Notes: generated by a model not told the origin, from the sequence alone. Counted from the first letter of the stretch, positions 21,606 through 34,063 are shown. The stretch is 64,000 nt of DNA from Tenrec ecaudatus (GCF_050624435.1 NC_134539.1:49012001-49076000), one strand, 5' to 3'. Translations and numbers: made by a program.

Positions 21606-21752
21606 CACCTGGAGAAAGACAAGGCTGTATTCTCTGGTAAGGAGGCACATTCACAGAACCCACAAGAGCCATTCTGCTCCGTCCTAGAGAGCTGATGTGG
21701 GTTGGAATTGATTCACTGCCATTGAGTTTGTTTGGGGTTTTGTTTTTTAAGA
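21606..21752 (+). repeat. AfroSINE 3' fragment
   Basis: Only the middle and tail are present: 'tggagaaagacaaggc', 'cattctgctccgtcctag', 'ttggaattgattcactgcc', 'attgagtttgtttgggg'. It joins the RTE relic directly. Confidence 0.6.
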
Positions 21753-22979
21753 AATTCAATTGTCTTTGTTTCTAATAGTAACTCCCCTAACCCAGTTGCA
21801 TCAGTGTCTTCTTGGGTGATTTAGGGGACGGTTCTAATTAAGAATGACTGCTACATTCTGTAGATCATAAACTGGCATAGCAACTTTTCCAACCACAACA
21901 TCACAATCCCTTAAAAGTCTATCCTCAAGCAACGTGCTCCTGTGGAAACTGCCCCTGGTGGATTGACTCCACGCTGTAGCTGGTCAAAACATTGCTGGCA
22001 TCTCTGCTTTGAACATGACCATCAGAGCCTGCAGCCGGCATCTTAGATGTCCACAGGTGAACTCGTGTTCAGATTGCATTTGATTTGGGGAGATAAGTAA
22101 AAGCCATGGACCACATGCTCCAATTTAGAAAGAAGATGTCTAACCTGGCTAAGCTTAGGGATATATATTTTTATATGCCTATATACCGTTTCCACCATGG
22201 GGGGAGCAAATGGAGAGAGAGAAAACTACTAAGTTTTTGTGGACGTGAGTCTTAGCAGTTGTGGTGTTGGCATATCTGAATTGAGTAACTAGAGACCTAA
22301 GTTAAGGCTCCATTTTGACTTAAGCTATAACTTTCATTTAGACTTTTCTAAAGGAACCATCCAGACTTTTTTGTCAAAGTTTTAACTGCTTGCAAAACAA
22401 AACAAAAATCAAGATTTCGATCCTTGATAAAGAATTGCTTAGTGCCTGTTAAAAATGTTTATGCAGTTGGCCCCAGAGCAGATGCCTTATTCAGCAGCAG
22501 ATTAGGAAATAGCAGTGATAATATTAAATGAAGTTAGAACCTATAAATAACTTAGAGCCAAGACAGGCTCGTAGTTCCTCATCCTGACTCCCAAATCAGA
22601 ACTTTGCCTGTTGAGAGATTTTCACTCTATTTGTGATAGTTTCTTGAAAATTTCTAACTAAAGAATGAGTTTGTTAAAATAACAAAGGGGATCGAAACCT
22701 TGAGAGACTTGCTGTAAGAACAAGAATGCAGAGATTCTGCTCTTTAATTCACAAAAATAAGATTCCTATCTTAACTGCGCTCAGACCACTCACCCATCGC
22801 ATTTCAAAGCCTTCAGATTAGAGTTGATTCAACTTTTACATTCCAAAGACTTCAGCTAAAATTTACCTGTCTACAGTCAATCATTAGAACTCCGCATAAA
22901 ATGTTTACAAGGCATGCTTTAGAACTATTGCAGGAAACATTGCCTTTGTCGGGTTGTATCAACAGAAATGAGATTAATG
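21753..22979. other. Unassigned A/T-rich sequence
   Basis: No gene or repeat is confidently recognised. The right part, ending near 'ggcctaataaacccctcactg' at about 23090-23111, looks like the end of a retroviral LTR, but I found no matching start. Confidence 0.3.
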
Positions 22980-23194
22980 TTAGGCTGGAAATGATGTAAG
23001 GAAAATTATAGGTGGACCACCCCTTATAAAATTTGCCTTCCTTCCCCTACACTTCCCTTTAATATAAAATCTTTGCCTTTGTTTTCTTGGCCTAATAAAC
23101 CCCTCACTGCGTCCCTTGCACAGCAGGATGATCACAAGCAGCAGGCCTCTCTTCAGTGCCATGTTCTGAGCCAAGGTTCTCAAGAGAGGCAAAA

Positions 23195-23429
23195 CCAGTG
23201 AAGCTTATGTAGAAAGAGAGCATGTGTTTGTTTGTAGAGAGAGAAATTGATCTCAAGGAAATGGATGGGAGAAGTGGCACGTCCCAAGTGTGTGGGTCAG
23301 GTGTGAAGCTAGAAGCTTCTCTGAACTCAAATAGTTCAGAGCCGAAGAATCCAAGATCCAAAGGTAAGACAAAAAGGTACTGGCTCATCAGTTGCAGAGG
23401 ATAAGGAATCCTAAGACCAGAGGCAATGC
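23195..23429 (-). repeat. ERVL/MLT2-like LTR, antisense, part 1
   Basis: 'tagagagagaaattgatctc', 'ggaaatggatgggagaagtgg' and 'tggctcatcagttgcag' resemble the antisense 3' part of MLT2-type LTRs. It is interrupted by a short L1 3' end. Confidence 0.4.
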
Positions 23430-23540
23430 ATTGAAACTGACTGTGGTAGCAATTGTACGACACTGCTTGATGGGATGGAACTACGTACTGATATGCTATC
23501 TGTATTAACTCCCAATAAAATGGTTTTGAAAAAGTAAATT
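23430..23540 (+). mobile_element. Short L1 3' end of a different subfamily
   Basis: Ends 'gtattaactcccaataaaatggttttg' plus A-rich sequence. Upstream text ('actgcttgatgggatggaac') differs from the main tenrec L1 copies here. Confidence 0.45.
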
Positions 23541-23599
23541 TTAAAAGAGAAGAAGGCAGTACAGCAGGCCTCTGCTTCAAGCCCAAGAACCAGGGGACA

Positions 23600-23860
23600 A
23601 ATGTTGACTAGCTAGAGTCAGGATCCAGATTGAGCAAAAAGCCAAAGAGCTTTAGGAGAAACATCTTTATATGCTGGATGGAGGCCACACCCCCAAGGAA
23701 ACTCCCTTTCAACTTATTGCTACTCACAGAATATCTCATGATGGAGGTAATTATATTCTATTGGATCTCATCATGAAGGATGACATCATTGTGGAACTGC
23801 CAATGTAACATAACTGCCAAATCACGGAGAACCTTAATCATCACACAGGTGATTCTCCAT
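23600..23860 (-). repeat. ERVL/MLT2-like LTR, antisense, part 2
   Basis: Blocks 'ggaggccacacccccaagg', 'aaactccctttcaactta', 'atctcatgatggagg' and 'tgccaaatcacggagaacc' continue the antisense LTR begun at 23195. Confidence 0.5.
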
Positions 23861-24099
23861 CTTCTGAAATAAAATAATTCCTCCAGTCAATAACATTTTT
23901 GTTTTATTTTCTAAAGGGATGTCATTCTAATGTTTTCACTAAGACACAGCAAAACTGACTGATGGGGCGTAGGTCAAAAACACATTCTGAAAGCAGTTCC
24001 CAAAGGAGATTTCCAAAGTTTGTTTGCTTTGTTTAAGTCCTCGTAGTATCATTGGAATGAAAGTTCAGTCTTCCACCACGTAAGCAAAGACAAAGAATC

Positions 24100-24222
24100 C
24101 TATTGGATCTACTCACAGTGAGCAGATAGCCTCATCATTCACTCCTGGAGTAACTGGAGGGTTGATCTACTAACCTTGTAGTTAGTAGTTCAATACTTAC
24201 CTGACAGCACCACCTAGGCTCC
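24100..24222 (-). repeat. AfroSINE fragment, antisense
   Basis: The tRNA-like side is visible: 'ctactaaccttgtagttag', 'tagttcaatacttacctg', 'caccacctaggctcc'. The tail side is degraded. Confidence 0.5.
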
Positions 24223-24934
24223 TTTTTAACTACATAAAGGACCACTTTAATTTAGATGGGTCTCTAGTGTGTGTTGGGGGTGGGAAGTGGGAAATGTTGC
24301 TAAAGTTTTCTAGACAATCTGTCTAGATTCTAGACTCTAGATGTTCTCCTTTATTTCGAAAGACTTAATGTACAAACCTCACCGTCCTCTATCTGCCTCC
24401 CTGTATAGAGAGTGAAAATGGACTCGTTGGCAGTGGGTTTATATGGGTTCTGGGCACGCCTTCCACAGCCAGCCAATCCAATGCACCAGGAAACCTTTCC
24501 ATTTTATTTTGCTAATGTCTCTACACATCAGTACCTTCTCTTTGGATCTTTAATCTATCTTATTGTGATCTCATGTTTTTGTTCACACTCTTATTGCCCC
24601 CCAGGTACTAGAATTTTCCTTCCACTTTTCACTTGACAAAAACCTATTCCTCCTTCAAAGTCAAGCTCAAGCTCCACTGGTGTGCCCTTTGCTCCCCTCC
24701 TGCATTCGCTCTGCTATCTCATTGTACCACTGACGGAGTTCAGAAAAATGCTGCCAACAAGATCCACCCTACTGCCATTGAGTCAATTCCAACTCTTGAC
24801 ACTCCCTTGTGTTGTGAAATGAAGATTGCCCTGGTTTCTCAAATTCAGGGTTAAAACTAAAGACAAAAACATTTGTTCATTTAAATGGGGGTCTTGACGA
24901 ATGCTAAATTAACAACCAAGGGGATTTAATGTTA

Positions 24935-27115
24935 TACTTTTAAAAAAATCATTTTATTGGGGGCTCGTACAACTCTTACCACAATCCATCCATCTATCCA
25001 TCGTGTCAAGCACATTTGTACATTTGTTGCTATCATCATTCTCAAAACATTTGCTGTCTATTTGAGCCCTTGGTATCAGCATTTTCTCTCCCTCCCCCAC
25101 CCTCCTTCCCTCATGAAGCCTTGATAATTTATACATTATTATGATTTTTTCAAGTCCTACACTGATCGTTGTCTCCTTTCACCCACTTTTCTGTTGTCCG
25201 CCCCGCAGGGAGGGAGCTATATGGAGTTCATTGTGACCTGTTCCCCCCTTTCTCCCCCCACCATCCCCTTCCCCTCCTGGTATCGCTACTCTCATTATTG
25301 GTCCTGGGGTGTTTATCTGTCCTGAATTCCCTGTTTCCAGCTCTTTTCTGTACCTGTGTACATGCTCTGGTCAAGTCAGATTTGTAAGGTAGAATTGGGA
25401 TCATGATCATGGAGGGGAGGAGACATTAAAGAAGTAGAAGAAAGATGTATGTTTCATCAGTGCTACATTGCACCCTGACTGGATTCCTTGTGACCCTTCT
25501 CTTCCTTGTGACCCTTCTGTAAGGGGATGTCCATTTGTCCACAGATGGGCTTTGGGTTTCCACTCCACTCTCCCCCTCATTCACATTGATAGGATTTTTT
25601 GTTCTGGGTCTTTGATGCCTGATATCTGAACCCAACACCTCATGATCACACAGGCTGGTGTGCTTCCTCCATGTGGGCTTTGTTGCCTCTCAGCTAGGTG
25701 GCTCCTTGTTTACCTTTAAGTCTTTAAGACCTCAGATGCTATATCTTTTGATAGCCAGGCACCATCAGCTTTCTTCACCACATTTTGTCTTCACAGAATG
25801 CCAGGTTATTAGAACAAAGTGTTCTTGCATTGAGGCCCAATGTCCATCTGCTACCTTAATACTTAATATATAAATATATGTACATGTCTATTTACCAATC
25901 ATTATATATAAATATATTACATATATACATGCCTGTATTTACACCTCTATAAATGTCATTTGTCTCCTAGTTCTTTCCTCTATTTCCTTTTACTTTCCTC
26001 TTGTTCCACTATCATGTTTGGCCTTCACTTGGGTTTCAAAAATTGCTCTCAGTTACAGTGCCCTTGATCAAGCCCTACCAGGCATCCTATACCCTCCTTG
26101 CCATAGATTTTAGATCACTTGTTGTTCCCTTGCCCCTGGTTTTGTTAACACCCACTTCCTTTCCCCCTCTTCCGTGCCCCCCACCCCCACCCCACCAACC
26201 ATTAGTCACTTGTTTTCTCCTCTGGATTGTTTATCCTGCCTATCTTATCTACATAGACATGCAGAGACAATAAGAAGCACAAAAACAAGGCAGAGCAAAA
26301 CAAAGCAACTAGAGAAAACCAAAAACAAACAAACAGCAACAATAAAAAAATAATAATAACGGCAAGAAAAGAAAAACCTATAAATAGTTCCAGGTCTGTT
26401 TGTTGACCTTTAGGAGTGTTTTCTGGTCAAGTCTGATGGGGTGCCACTCCCTGGCCCCAAAGTCTATTTTTGGAATTCCCTGGGGACTTCGTTGCTTTGT
26501 TCCCCTTGCTGCTCTGTTGCACACCCTTAGCGTTTCATCCCAGTGTGTGGGGTCAGATTGGGCACAATTCCCACACTGTGTCTCCAGTGTTGCCCCTCAT
26601 AGTGATATGGGTCAGTGAGGGACATCTTGTCTCATAGTGGGCCTGGCCCTATGGTCCTCTCTGTGCATTGTCTGCTCTGAGTAGGAATATCGCCCTCCAG
26701 GCTTGGTGGGCCAAGATGTGCTCCACTCTCTCTCCTTCCCTCTTTGTTTGTTCCTGTGTGCTCTGATCAGATGTGCACCTTTCCCCAAGCTGTAGCTTCA
26801 GTGTTGTCCTCTGAGGTGCATTCTTCTTGGGGGGCTGAGGGGGTGTCCACTGTAGTTGGGATTGGGCCAGTCCTGCAATCTCTATTGGTTCCCTGCTTCA
26901 TGCCGGTATGTTGAATTTATGTCTTGGTGCACCGGGTTGAAGTCTAGTCCCTCTCTCCCTCTAAACTCTTTGGAAATCGGTCTGGGAAACTTCCTGAGTA
27001 CATTCAGTACACAGGATGTAAGCATTGAGAATGGAGTTGTAATTCTCATGGAATCCAGGTTTCTGGTCAATGGGGGTTGATATGACCCTTCTAAGCTATC
27101 CCCCTGCGAATTTTA
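24935..27115 (-). mobile_element. Long L1 3' UTR, antisense (about 2.2 kb)
   Basis: This is the longest antisense copy of the tenrec L1 3' UTR. It runs from 'aaatcattttattggggg' (3' end) to 'tagcttagaagggtc' (as read on the minus strand). It carries about 200 bases of 5' sequence that the other copies lack. An A/T-rich run, 'agagaagggtcacaaggaa' repeats and the 'ctttagatagcc'-like core are shared with the other copies. No ORF2 sequence is visible beyond the 5' limit. Confidence 0.7.
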
Positions 27116-27560
27116 TACTCCAAGCCCAAAATGGTCTTCTAAAAATCACCTTGAAGTCAATGAATAGTTTAGCTTCATGGGTAAAGAATATTCACTTTGG
27201 GTATTGTGGTCTTTTATAGAATTATCCACGAGCAGTTCATTTCCACAATCAGCAATTCCAAAGATTGGACTAGAGGCATAATAATTATTATTACTATCAA
27301 GTACAATGAGGTATGGAGTCCTGTATGACCACAAACTCGACTTGTTTCCAAGGCAATGAAAAATTACTAACTATAAGGTGGGTAAAAAAATCCATGAAAG
27401 CTCTTTCTTCTTTGAAATAATTCTCGCTTTCTAGTAGAAAATGTTATCCTGATTTGCAACTCATGTATTAATCAAACTTCAAATGACTTCTATTATTGGC
27501 TTAATATTATTTTTTGTCTTAACACATTTCATTCTTAATGCTTAGGCTTAAGAAATAGGA
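27116..27560. other. Unassigned A/T-rich sequence
   Basis: No feature recognised. It adjoins the 5' limit of the antisense L1, so it may hold further L1 3' UTR or the L1 target site. Confidence 0.35.
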
Positions 27561-27564
27561 TTCA

Positions 27565-28055
27565 CTCCACCACCACCCCACTATCATGATCCCAATTCTA
27601 CCTTATAAATCTGGCTAGACCAGAGCATGTACACTGGTACAGATAAGAGCTGAAAACACAGGAAATCCAGGACAGATAAACCTCTCAGGACCAATAATAA
27701 GAATAGTGATACCAGGAGGGGAAATGGAAGGTGTGGGGGAGATAGGGGCACTGATCACAATGATTGACATATAACCCCCTCCTGGGGTTATGACAACACA
27801 AAAGTAGGTGAAGGGAGACATCAGTCAGTGTAAGACATGAAAAAAAAATTTATAAACTAGCAAAGGTTTGTGAGGGATAAAGGGTGGCGAAGGGAGGGTG
27901 GCGAAATGAGGAGCTGATACCAAGCTCTCAAGTAGAAAGAAAATATTTTGAAAATGATGGTGGTAACAAATATACAAATGTGCTTGACACAATGTGTATG
28001 TATGGATTGCGATAAAGAGCTGTATGAACTCCCAATAAAGTGCTTAAAGGAAGAA
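27565..28055 (+). mobile_element. 5'-truncated L1 3' end
   Basis: About 490 bases of tenrec L1 3' UTR from 'ccactatcatgatcccaatt' to 'actcccaataaagtgctt', where the poly(A) signal is mutated to AATAAAGTG. Confidence 0.7.
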
Positions 28056-28464
28056 AGAAATATGCCTCAGAGGTATGATCAATTAGAGCACAGTAGAAGT
28101 AGCCTAGGGGATTGGAGAATATCTGATGATAGAAAGGGAGAAAATACACGTGTGAGCTGGCATGAAAATCGCACATTCCTTTTAATAGAAAAAACTTCAC
28201 TCAGCCCACTGATGTTCAAGCGCCTTCCTATTTCACTGTTCTCGTGGTCATTTTTGCAGATGTGGGCAAAAATCAAAAACACCCGGACGGAACTGTCAGA
28301 AGATTTGCTGTGGATGATCTCATCATGGTTTTCTTCACTCTCCTACATACACGAGGACCTTACTTGTCATTTTCCCCCTAAAAATGTAATCAACTCCATA
28401 ATGGGATCTGCTTTGAAAAGTCCATCAGTTGTAATAAAATCAGGGTGGGATGGAACACCCCCGC
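28056..28464. other. Unassigned sequence
   Basis: A 197-codon plus-strand frame begins inside the L1 at 27948 and reads through this stretch to 28541. It shows no recognisable domain and spans the L1 boundary, so it is probably chance. Confidence 0.35.
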
Positions 28465-28479
28465 AAAGAGCAGAGCCCT

Positions 28480-30013
28480 ATTCATGGAGGTCTAGACAAA
28501 GACATGTACATGCAAATATATATAGGAGGTTGGGGAAATAGATCTTTGTGTCTATATTTATAGGTCAAGTATTAAGGTGGTGGAAGGACCTTGGGCCTCT
28601 ACTCAAACACTCCCTCAATGCATGAATACCTTCTTTTATTAAATTGGAACTCTATGATGCTCACTCTCCCGACACAACGGCTGGAGCCAAAGTGGGTGAA
28701 CAAGTAAATGTGGTGAAGAAAGCTGATGGTGCCCGGCTATCAAAAGAGATAGTGACTGGGGTCTTAAAGGCTTGAAGATAAACAAGCGGCCATCTAGCTC
28801 AGAAGCAACAAAGTCCACATGGAAGAACACACCAGCCTGAGTGAGCGAGTGGTCCCAAAGGGATCAGTTACCAGGCATCAAAGAACAAAAAATCATATCA
28901 TTGACTGCACACCTCCATGATAGGATCGCTGAAGACAAATGGGTGCATAAGCAAATGTGGTGAAGAAAGCTGATGGTGCCCGGCTATCAAAAGAGATAGT
29001 GTCTGGGGTCTTAAAGGCTTGAAGGTGAACAAGCGGCCATCTAGCTCAGAAGCAAAAAAGCCCACATGGAAGAAGCACACCGGCCAGTGCGATCACGAGG
29101 TGCCCAAGGGACCAGGTATAAGGCATCATGCAAAAAAAAAAAGATATAAGTGTGTGTATGTATGTGTATATATGTGTATATGTATATATGTATGTATATG
29201 TATGTATATATATGTATATATATATCATATTAAATGAAGGGGGAAGTGCAGAGTGGAGACCCAAGGCCCAAGTGTCGACCAATGGAGATCCCCTCATAGA
29301 GGGGTTTAGGAGAGGAGATGGGTTAATTAGGATGTGAGGTAGTATCGATGAAGAACACAGCTTTCCCCCGGATCCTGGATGCTTCCTCCCCCCAACTACC
29401 ATGATACGAATTCTACCTTGCAGGGCTGGATAGGACAGAGGCTGTACACTGGTGTATATGAGGGTTGGAGGTACAGGGAATCCAGGGTGGATGATACCTT
29501 CAGGACCAAGGGTGCGAGGGACGATGCTGGGAGAGTGGAGGGTGAGTGGGTTGGAAAGGGGGAACTGATTACAAGGATCCACATGTGACCTCTTCCCTGG
29601 GAGAGGGACAGCAGAGAAGGGGGGAAGGGAGACTCCGGATAGGGCAAGATATGACAAAACAACGATGTATAAATTACCAAGGGCATATGAGGGAGGGGGG
29701 AATGGGGAGGGAGGAGGGGAAAAAAAAGAGGACCTGATGCAAGGGGCTTAAGTGGAGAGCAAATGCCTTGAGAATGATTGGGGCAGGGAATGTATGGATG
29801 TGCTTTATACAATTGATGTATGTATATGTATGGATTGTGGTAAGAGTTGTATGAGTTCCTAATAAAATGTAAAAGAAGAAAAGAGAAAAAAATGATTAGG
29901 GCAAAGACTGTACAGATGTGCTTTATACAATTGATGTATGTATATATATGAACTGTGAAAAGAATTGTATGAGCCCCAATAAATTGTTAAAATAAAAATA
30001 AAATAAAAAAAAA
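28480..30013 (+). mobile_element. L1 insertion with doubled 3' end (subtype 1, long copy)
   Basis: This 1.5-kb insertion has a 15-bp TSD (AAAGAGCAGAGCCCT) at 28465-28479 and 30014-30028. A block of about 260 bases with 'aagaaagctgatggtgcccg' occurs twice. An alternating TG/TA tract lies at 29143-29228. The L1 terminus is duplicated: one 'cctaataaaatgtaaaag' end is followed 100 bases later by 'gccccaataaattgtt'. The same compound structure recurs at 49505-50468. Confidence 0.8.
29143..29228 (+). repeat. Alternating TG/TA tract
   Basis: A purine-pyrimidine alternating run of GTAT, GTGT and ATAT units inside the L1 3' UTR, with Z-DNA or cruciform potential. Its translations as poly(Tyr-Ile-His-Thr) are meaningless. 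Confidence 0.8.
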
Positions 30014-30971
30014 AAAGAGCAGAGCCCTGCTGCAAGCAGTTGAAAGGAAGTTTCCTTGGAATGTGGTCTGCTTCCAAAATAAGTGGACACTGAACAGCTT
30101 TGCTTGCCCTTGCTGCCTCTGGATCACGCATCTGGCCCAAGGACACTCCATGTTGCCTTCCTATCCTGGAAGTCATCAGTAGCCTGCCCTCTGACCAGAT
30201 GACCTTGCGTCCATTCACCTCTGGGGCCACAAGCTCGGCCTGCTGATCTTGGATTCATTTGTCCCAGCAGCCACCGGCCGGTTGTCTTCCTGCCCACTTT
30301 GCCCCTTCAACTGTGTCAGTCCCAGAAGCCTCCAGCCTAACACCTGATCCACAGACTTGGACCCTGCCAGGACTTGTACTTGCCCATTTCTACAACTTGT
30401 GTAGAAATCTTTCATATAAATTTATTCACTATATAAATTCCATATACATTTCTAAACATATATATAAACTTCACTACTCTTGCTTCTCTAGGGAACCAGC
30501 CTAAGGTAAGGCTATTATAAACAAAGTTGCCCAACATGCAAGATCAAAATCAAAGTTTTTTATTCATTATAAATCTTTTGAAAAAGTGAAGGATTGTGGT
30601 TTCCCTTCACCACCTTCAGAAATGTGTTCCTAAGGAGTGTCTTTAGAATGAAACTGAAAATTCTCTGAGATCGGAAAATGTTAAAGCTTCTCCGCTAGAA
30701 AACACTTAGAAGTTCAGTAACCCTGAGCAGCATCATTTCCTTTGAACGGAAATGTCTGGCTCTCATTCCACTCAGACGCACTGAGCCATTCCCTCAAGCC
30801 CCACAGTCCCTGCCCAAAGTACATCTTCTTTCCTATTGCTCATCTCAAGCCATTTGTAAGGATTCCCAGTTACCGGAGTGTAGCATGGCGGCTGACCATG
30901 CAAGCGATTGTGCAAAGTGGAAGTCACATAACAAAGAAAGTAAATCTGTTTGGAAACACCATCAGATAGAG

Positions 30972-31445
30972 CAGTGGTTCTCAACCTGTGGGTCATGACC
31001 CCTTTGGGAGTCAAATGACCCTTTCACAGGGATCACCTAAGATCATTGGAAAACACATATTTCTGATAGTCTTAGGAATCGAGACACCACTCCTCTATCC
31101 ATCTCAAGGTGGGTCTATCCACATGCAGATACGCCCACATAAGAGTACCTGGTCTGAAGACTGTTACCCATGCTACACCATGCTTCAAGACAAATTTTCA
31201 TTTTTTGTCAGAAATATTTTACAATATATAATTACATATTGTTTTGTGATTAATCGCTATGCTTTCATTATACTCAATTTGTAACAATGAAAATATATCC
31301 TGCATTTGAGATATTTGCATTATAATTCATAACAGTACCAAATTACAGTTAGGAAGTAGCAACAAAAATAATTTTATGGTTGGCGGTCACCACAACATGA
31401 GGAACTGTATTAAAGGGTCGCAGCATTAGGAAGGTTGAGAACCCA
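30972..31445 (-). mobile_element. SPIN-type hAT transposon, reverse orientation
   Basis: It starts CAGTGGTTCTCAACCTGTGG and ends near 'aggaaggttgagaaccc', where the last bases of the inverted repeat are mutated. The interior mirrors the copy at 11279-11746 in reverse ('ccatctcaaggtgggtc', 'aaaaataattttatggttgg'). It is about 474 bp and non-coding. Confidence 0.75.
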
Positions 31446-32593
31446 ACCAAGCTGGATGAGCAATACAGGATCTGCTGGGGATTTAGTTACAGGCGGGGGT
31501 TGTGAACAATGACCTAGTTGTTTGGTCTTAGAAAGCTAAGCACAGAATATAATCAACACAGACCACAGTCACCAATATCAAGGGTACAAGAAATACTGTC
31601 AGCCCCCAAACATGCACTGTTGTCCCTCAACACCTTCCTTCAGTGCCCCAGTGCACGGAGCCAGCCCTCAAATGCACACAGCCACTCCTGAATGCTCATA
31701 AGCCAGACTCAACACACCCCGCCAGCCAGCCAAGTCCTCTAGACACACAGTCAAATCCCCACGGCTGCGCAGGCAAGGCAGGCTACCTCCTCTCTCTCAA
31801 AAAAGTGGCTTTCTATTTCTTTTATCTGGTTCAGTGACCAGCCTTGGTCTATCTGTGCCTGACTCACTACGGATCATTCACATAGACACTACCATACCCT
31901 TCAAAGTCAACCTCTACCGCTGCTCTGAAGTCACAATGCAGACCTTTCTGTTGTATTTATTATGAAGTCAGTTATGATCTACCCCTGCTGGTCTTTCCAT
32001 CACCAACATTTACCCATCCCCACAGGAAATCCAGTCTTCTCACACCAAGCTATTTGCCAGGAGTCCCCCTACCTGGCCCGAGCATGGGCCACCCTCTGTG
32101 GTGTCTGGGCCTCTGCAGCCTGGTTGACCTGTGTCGTTTCCTCCTCGTGCTTCCCAACCCTTGCCCACCTGCTTGACTTTGTTTGTCAGGAGCCAAGGAC
32201 TCAGTTTAAAGGTCATGTCATTTATGGGGGGAAAAGATGCCTCCTTTTCCCTGAAAAAAAGGAATTCCCATTTCTCATGTTCCAGATGACCTTGGTCCTA
32301 AGGGAGAAGACATGAGTCAGTCTCTCCAATTATTATTTCATGCAGACTTAAACTAGCACAATGAACTAATGGTAAATAATATGAGTCAGTTGTTGAACTT
32401 AACCTTCAATAGTGAATAATGTGTCATGGGCAGTCTTCCTAATCCCCTGCCCCACTAAGCTCAAAATAACTGCCCTCTGAAACTGGAAGGTGACAACTTA
32501 AAGATTAAACCTCACGAATTATATGACTAATAACAGAAGCTGACTTGTGTTGAATGCTAAAAAGAGACAGATGCTGTATACTAAGAAGGAGAC
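31446..32593. other. Unassigned sequence
   Basis: No gene or repeat is recognised. A 117-codon plus-strand frame at 31962-32315 has no motif I can name. Confidence 0.35.
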
Positions 32594-32790
32594 CGGATAG
32601 GCATGATCGTTATGCTCTGGGCTGCTAACTGCAAGCGCGGAGGTTTGAACCCACCAGTAGGCCTGAGGGAGAACTATAAGGCTCTCTGCTTCCATAAAGA
32701 GTGACAGTCTCAGAAACCCACAGGAGCGGTTCCACCCTGTCCTATAGCATGACTGTAAGTTGAGACTGACTCAAAGCTGCCGAGTACATT
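32594..32790 (+). repeat. AfroSINE copy
   Basis: A clear sense copy: 'ctgggctgctaactgcaag' head, 'ggaggtttgaacccacc' box B, 'gtgacagtctcagaaaccc' middle and 'accctgtcctatagcatgac' tail. A solo LTR begins directly after it. Confidence 0.75.
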
Positions 32791-32797
32791 TGTTTAC

Positions 32798-33277
32798 TGA
32801 GATAGTTAAGGTTTATTGTGCCAACCTGGCTGATAAACACATGTGGGGTTAATTGAAGGGCGGAGAGATAAATGGCTCGGTGAGCCTTGCCTTTCGAGTT
32901 CTCGGGTCTCTTGTTCTCTGATGGTCGGACCAGGGTGCAGCTGCCTTAGCCAGTTCCCTGATTCAGCTGGCAAGGCTCACTTGGTGTGAGACATCCCTGA
33001 GGAGAAGCCACATGGGCCTACCCTGATGCAGCGCTAGTTGCTGGAGGAGCCGTGTGGAGACCCCTGCCAGCGCTAAGGTACTTACACACTCACTGATTTG
33101 ATTTTCCTCCTGCAGTTAGTGTTGTTGCGTGTGTTTTTGTGAGATGGAGGAGCACTTTGTGGACTGGTGTCGGACATATGGGCTAATGTTGGACTTGTGG
33201 GCTTGGGCAGCACTGGATTGGGATGCTTTCTTAATGTACACTGACCCTTTATGTGAGGGTAAGTAAGTGTGTGTGTG

Positions 33278-33310
<33 letters not shown>

Positions 33311-33351
33311 TTTCTGTAGATTTGTTTCTCTAGTCTACCCAGGCTAACTCA
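32798..33351 (+). mobile_element. ERVL-type solo LTR (554 bp)
   Basis: The same family as at 18249-18762. It has TG...CA ends and a perfect 5-bp TSD (TTTAC) at 32793-32797 and 33352-33356. A GT/GA microsatellite near its 3' end makes it longer than its relatives. Confidence 0.8.
33267..33312 (+). repeat. (GT)n(AG)n microsatellite
   Basis: About 12 GT units followed by about 9 AG units, inside the solo LTR. It probably grew from the TATA-rich end of the LTR. Confidence 0.85.
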
Positions 33352-33364
33352 TTTACATACTAAG

Positions 33365-33515
33365 TTTTTCTTGCATCATCTCATTCAATTCTTACAAACC
33401 TGTGAGACAACCTGTTATTAGTGTGCCTGCTTTATCGATGGGGAAGTCGAAGTTCAAAAGGTTGACTAAAGTGTCCAGAGTAAGTGGAGAGGGATGCCTG
33501 ACTCCAACAGCAACA
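33365..33515 (-). repeat. MIR fragment, antisense
   Basis: 'catctcattcaattcttac', 'cctgtgagacaacctg', 'tttatcgatggggaagtcg' and 'gactaaagtgtccagagtaag' follow the antisense MIR core. Confidence 0.55.
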
Positions 33516-33992
33516 CTTTGAGAAGTGATACACGCTGCTTTCTGGCAAATGACATGTAGGGCTCATGGAAAAATTGTCTTCACAGGGCCTAGAAAGGGGC
33601 AATCAGAGGCCAGGGCCTGGGCAGTGCAACTCCCCCACTGGACAAAGATGGTACCCTAGACATCTTCTTGTCATGTCAATATCACACTGCCCTAGCAGGC
33701 AAGGAGATGGCGTGTGGGCTGTCAGGCTCAAGGGCTGCTTTCAGAACACTTCACCGTCTGAGTGCTTATAAGGACAGAGATGGATTATATCAAGTCCCTG
33801 CATACGGGCGGTCCAAACCAACCTGTCGGCTCAGCCAGGCTCCCTCCAAAGCCTGAGGGAAGATCCTGTCTTGTCTCTAGCAGCCTCCAGTAGCCCAGGC
33901 ATCCTTGGCTTGTGGATGCATCTGGACATGGTTAATGACCTTCCTCTGTCTTCTCTGTGTCTCTTCTCCTCATTCATAAGAATAGCACTCAC

Positions 33993-34063
33993 TTGACACA
34001 ATACATGTATATATGGATTGTGATAAGAGTTGTACAAGGCCCCAATAAAAAGATTTTTTAAAA
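33993..34063 (+). mobile_element. Severely truncated L1 insertion (71 bp)
   Basis: Only the last 60 or so bases of the L1 3' end plus an A-rich tail are present. A 15-bp TSD (AAGAATAGCACTCAC / AAGAATGGCACTCAC) flanks it at 33978-33992 and 34064-34078, with one mismatch. Confidence 0.85.

Noticed and set aside
27948..28541. 197-codon plus-strand frame
   Set aside because: It starts inside an L1 end and crosses into flanking DNA without any recognisable domain.
29046..29657. 203-codon minus-strand frame with Tyr/Ile/His repeats
   Set aside because: It is the antisense of an L1 3' UTR; the repetitive part translates a TG/TA tract. A sister frame occurs at 49515-50159 for the same reason.
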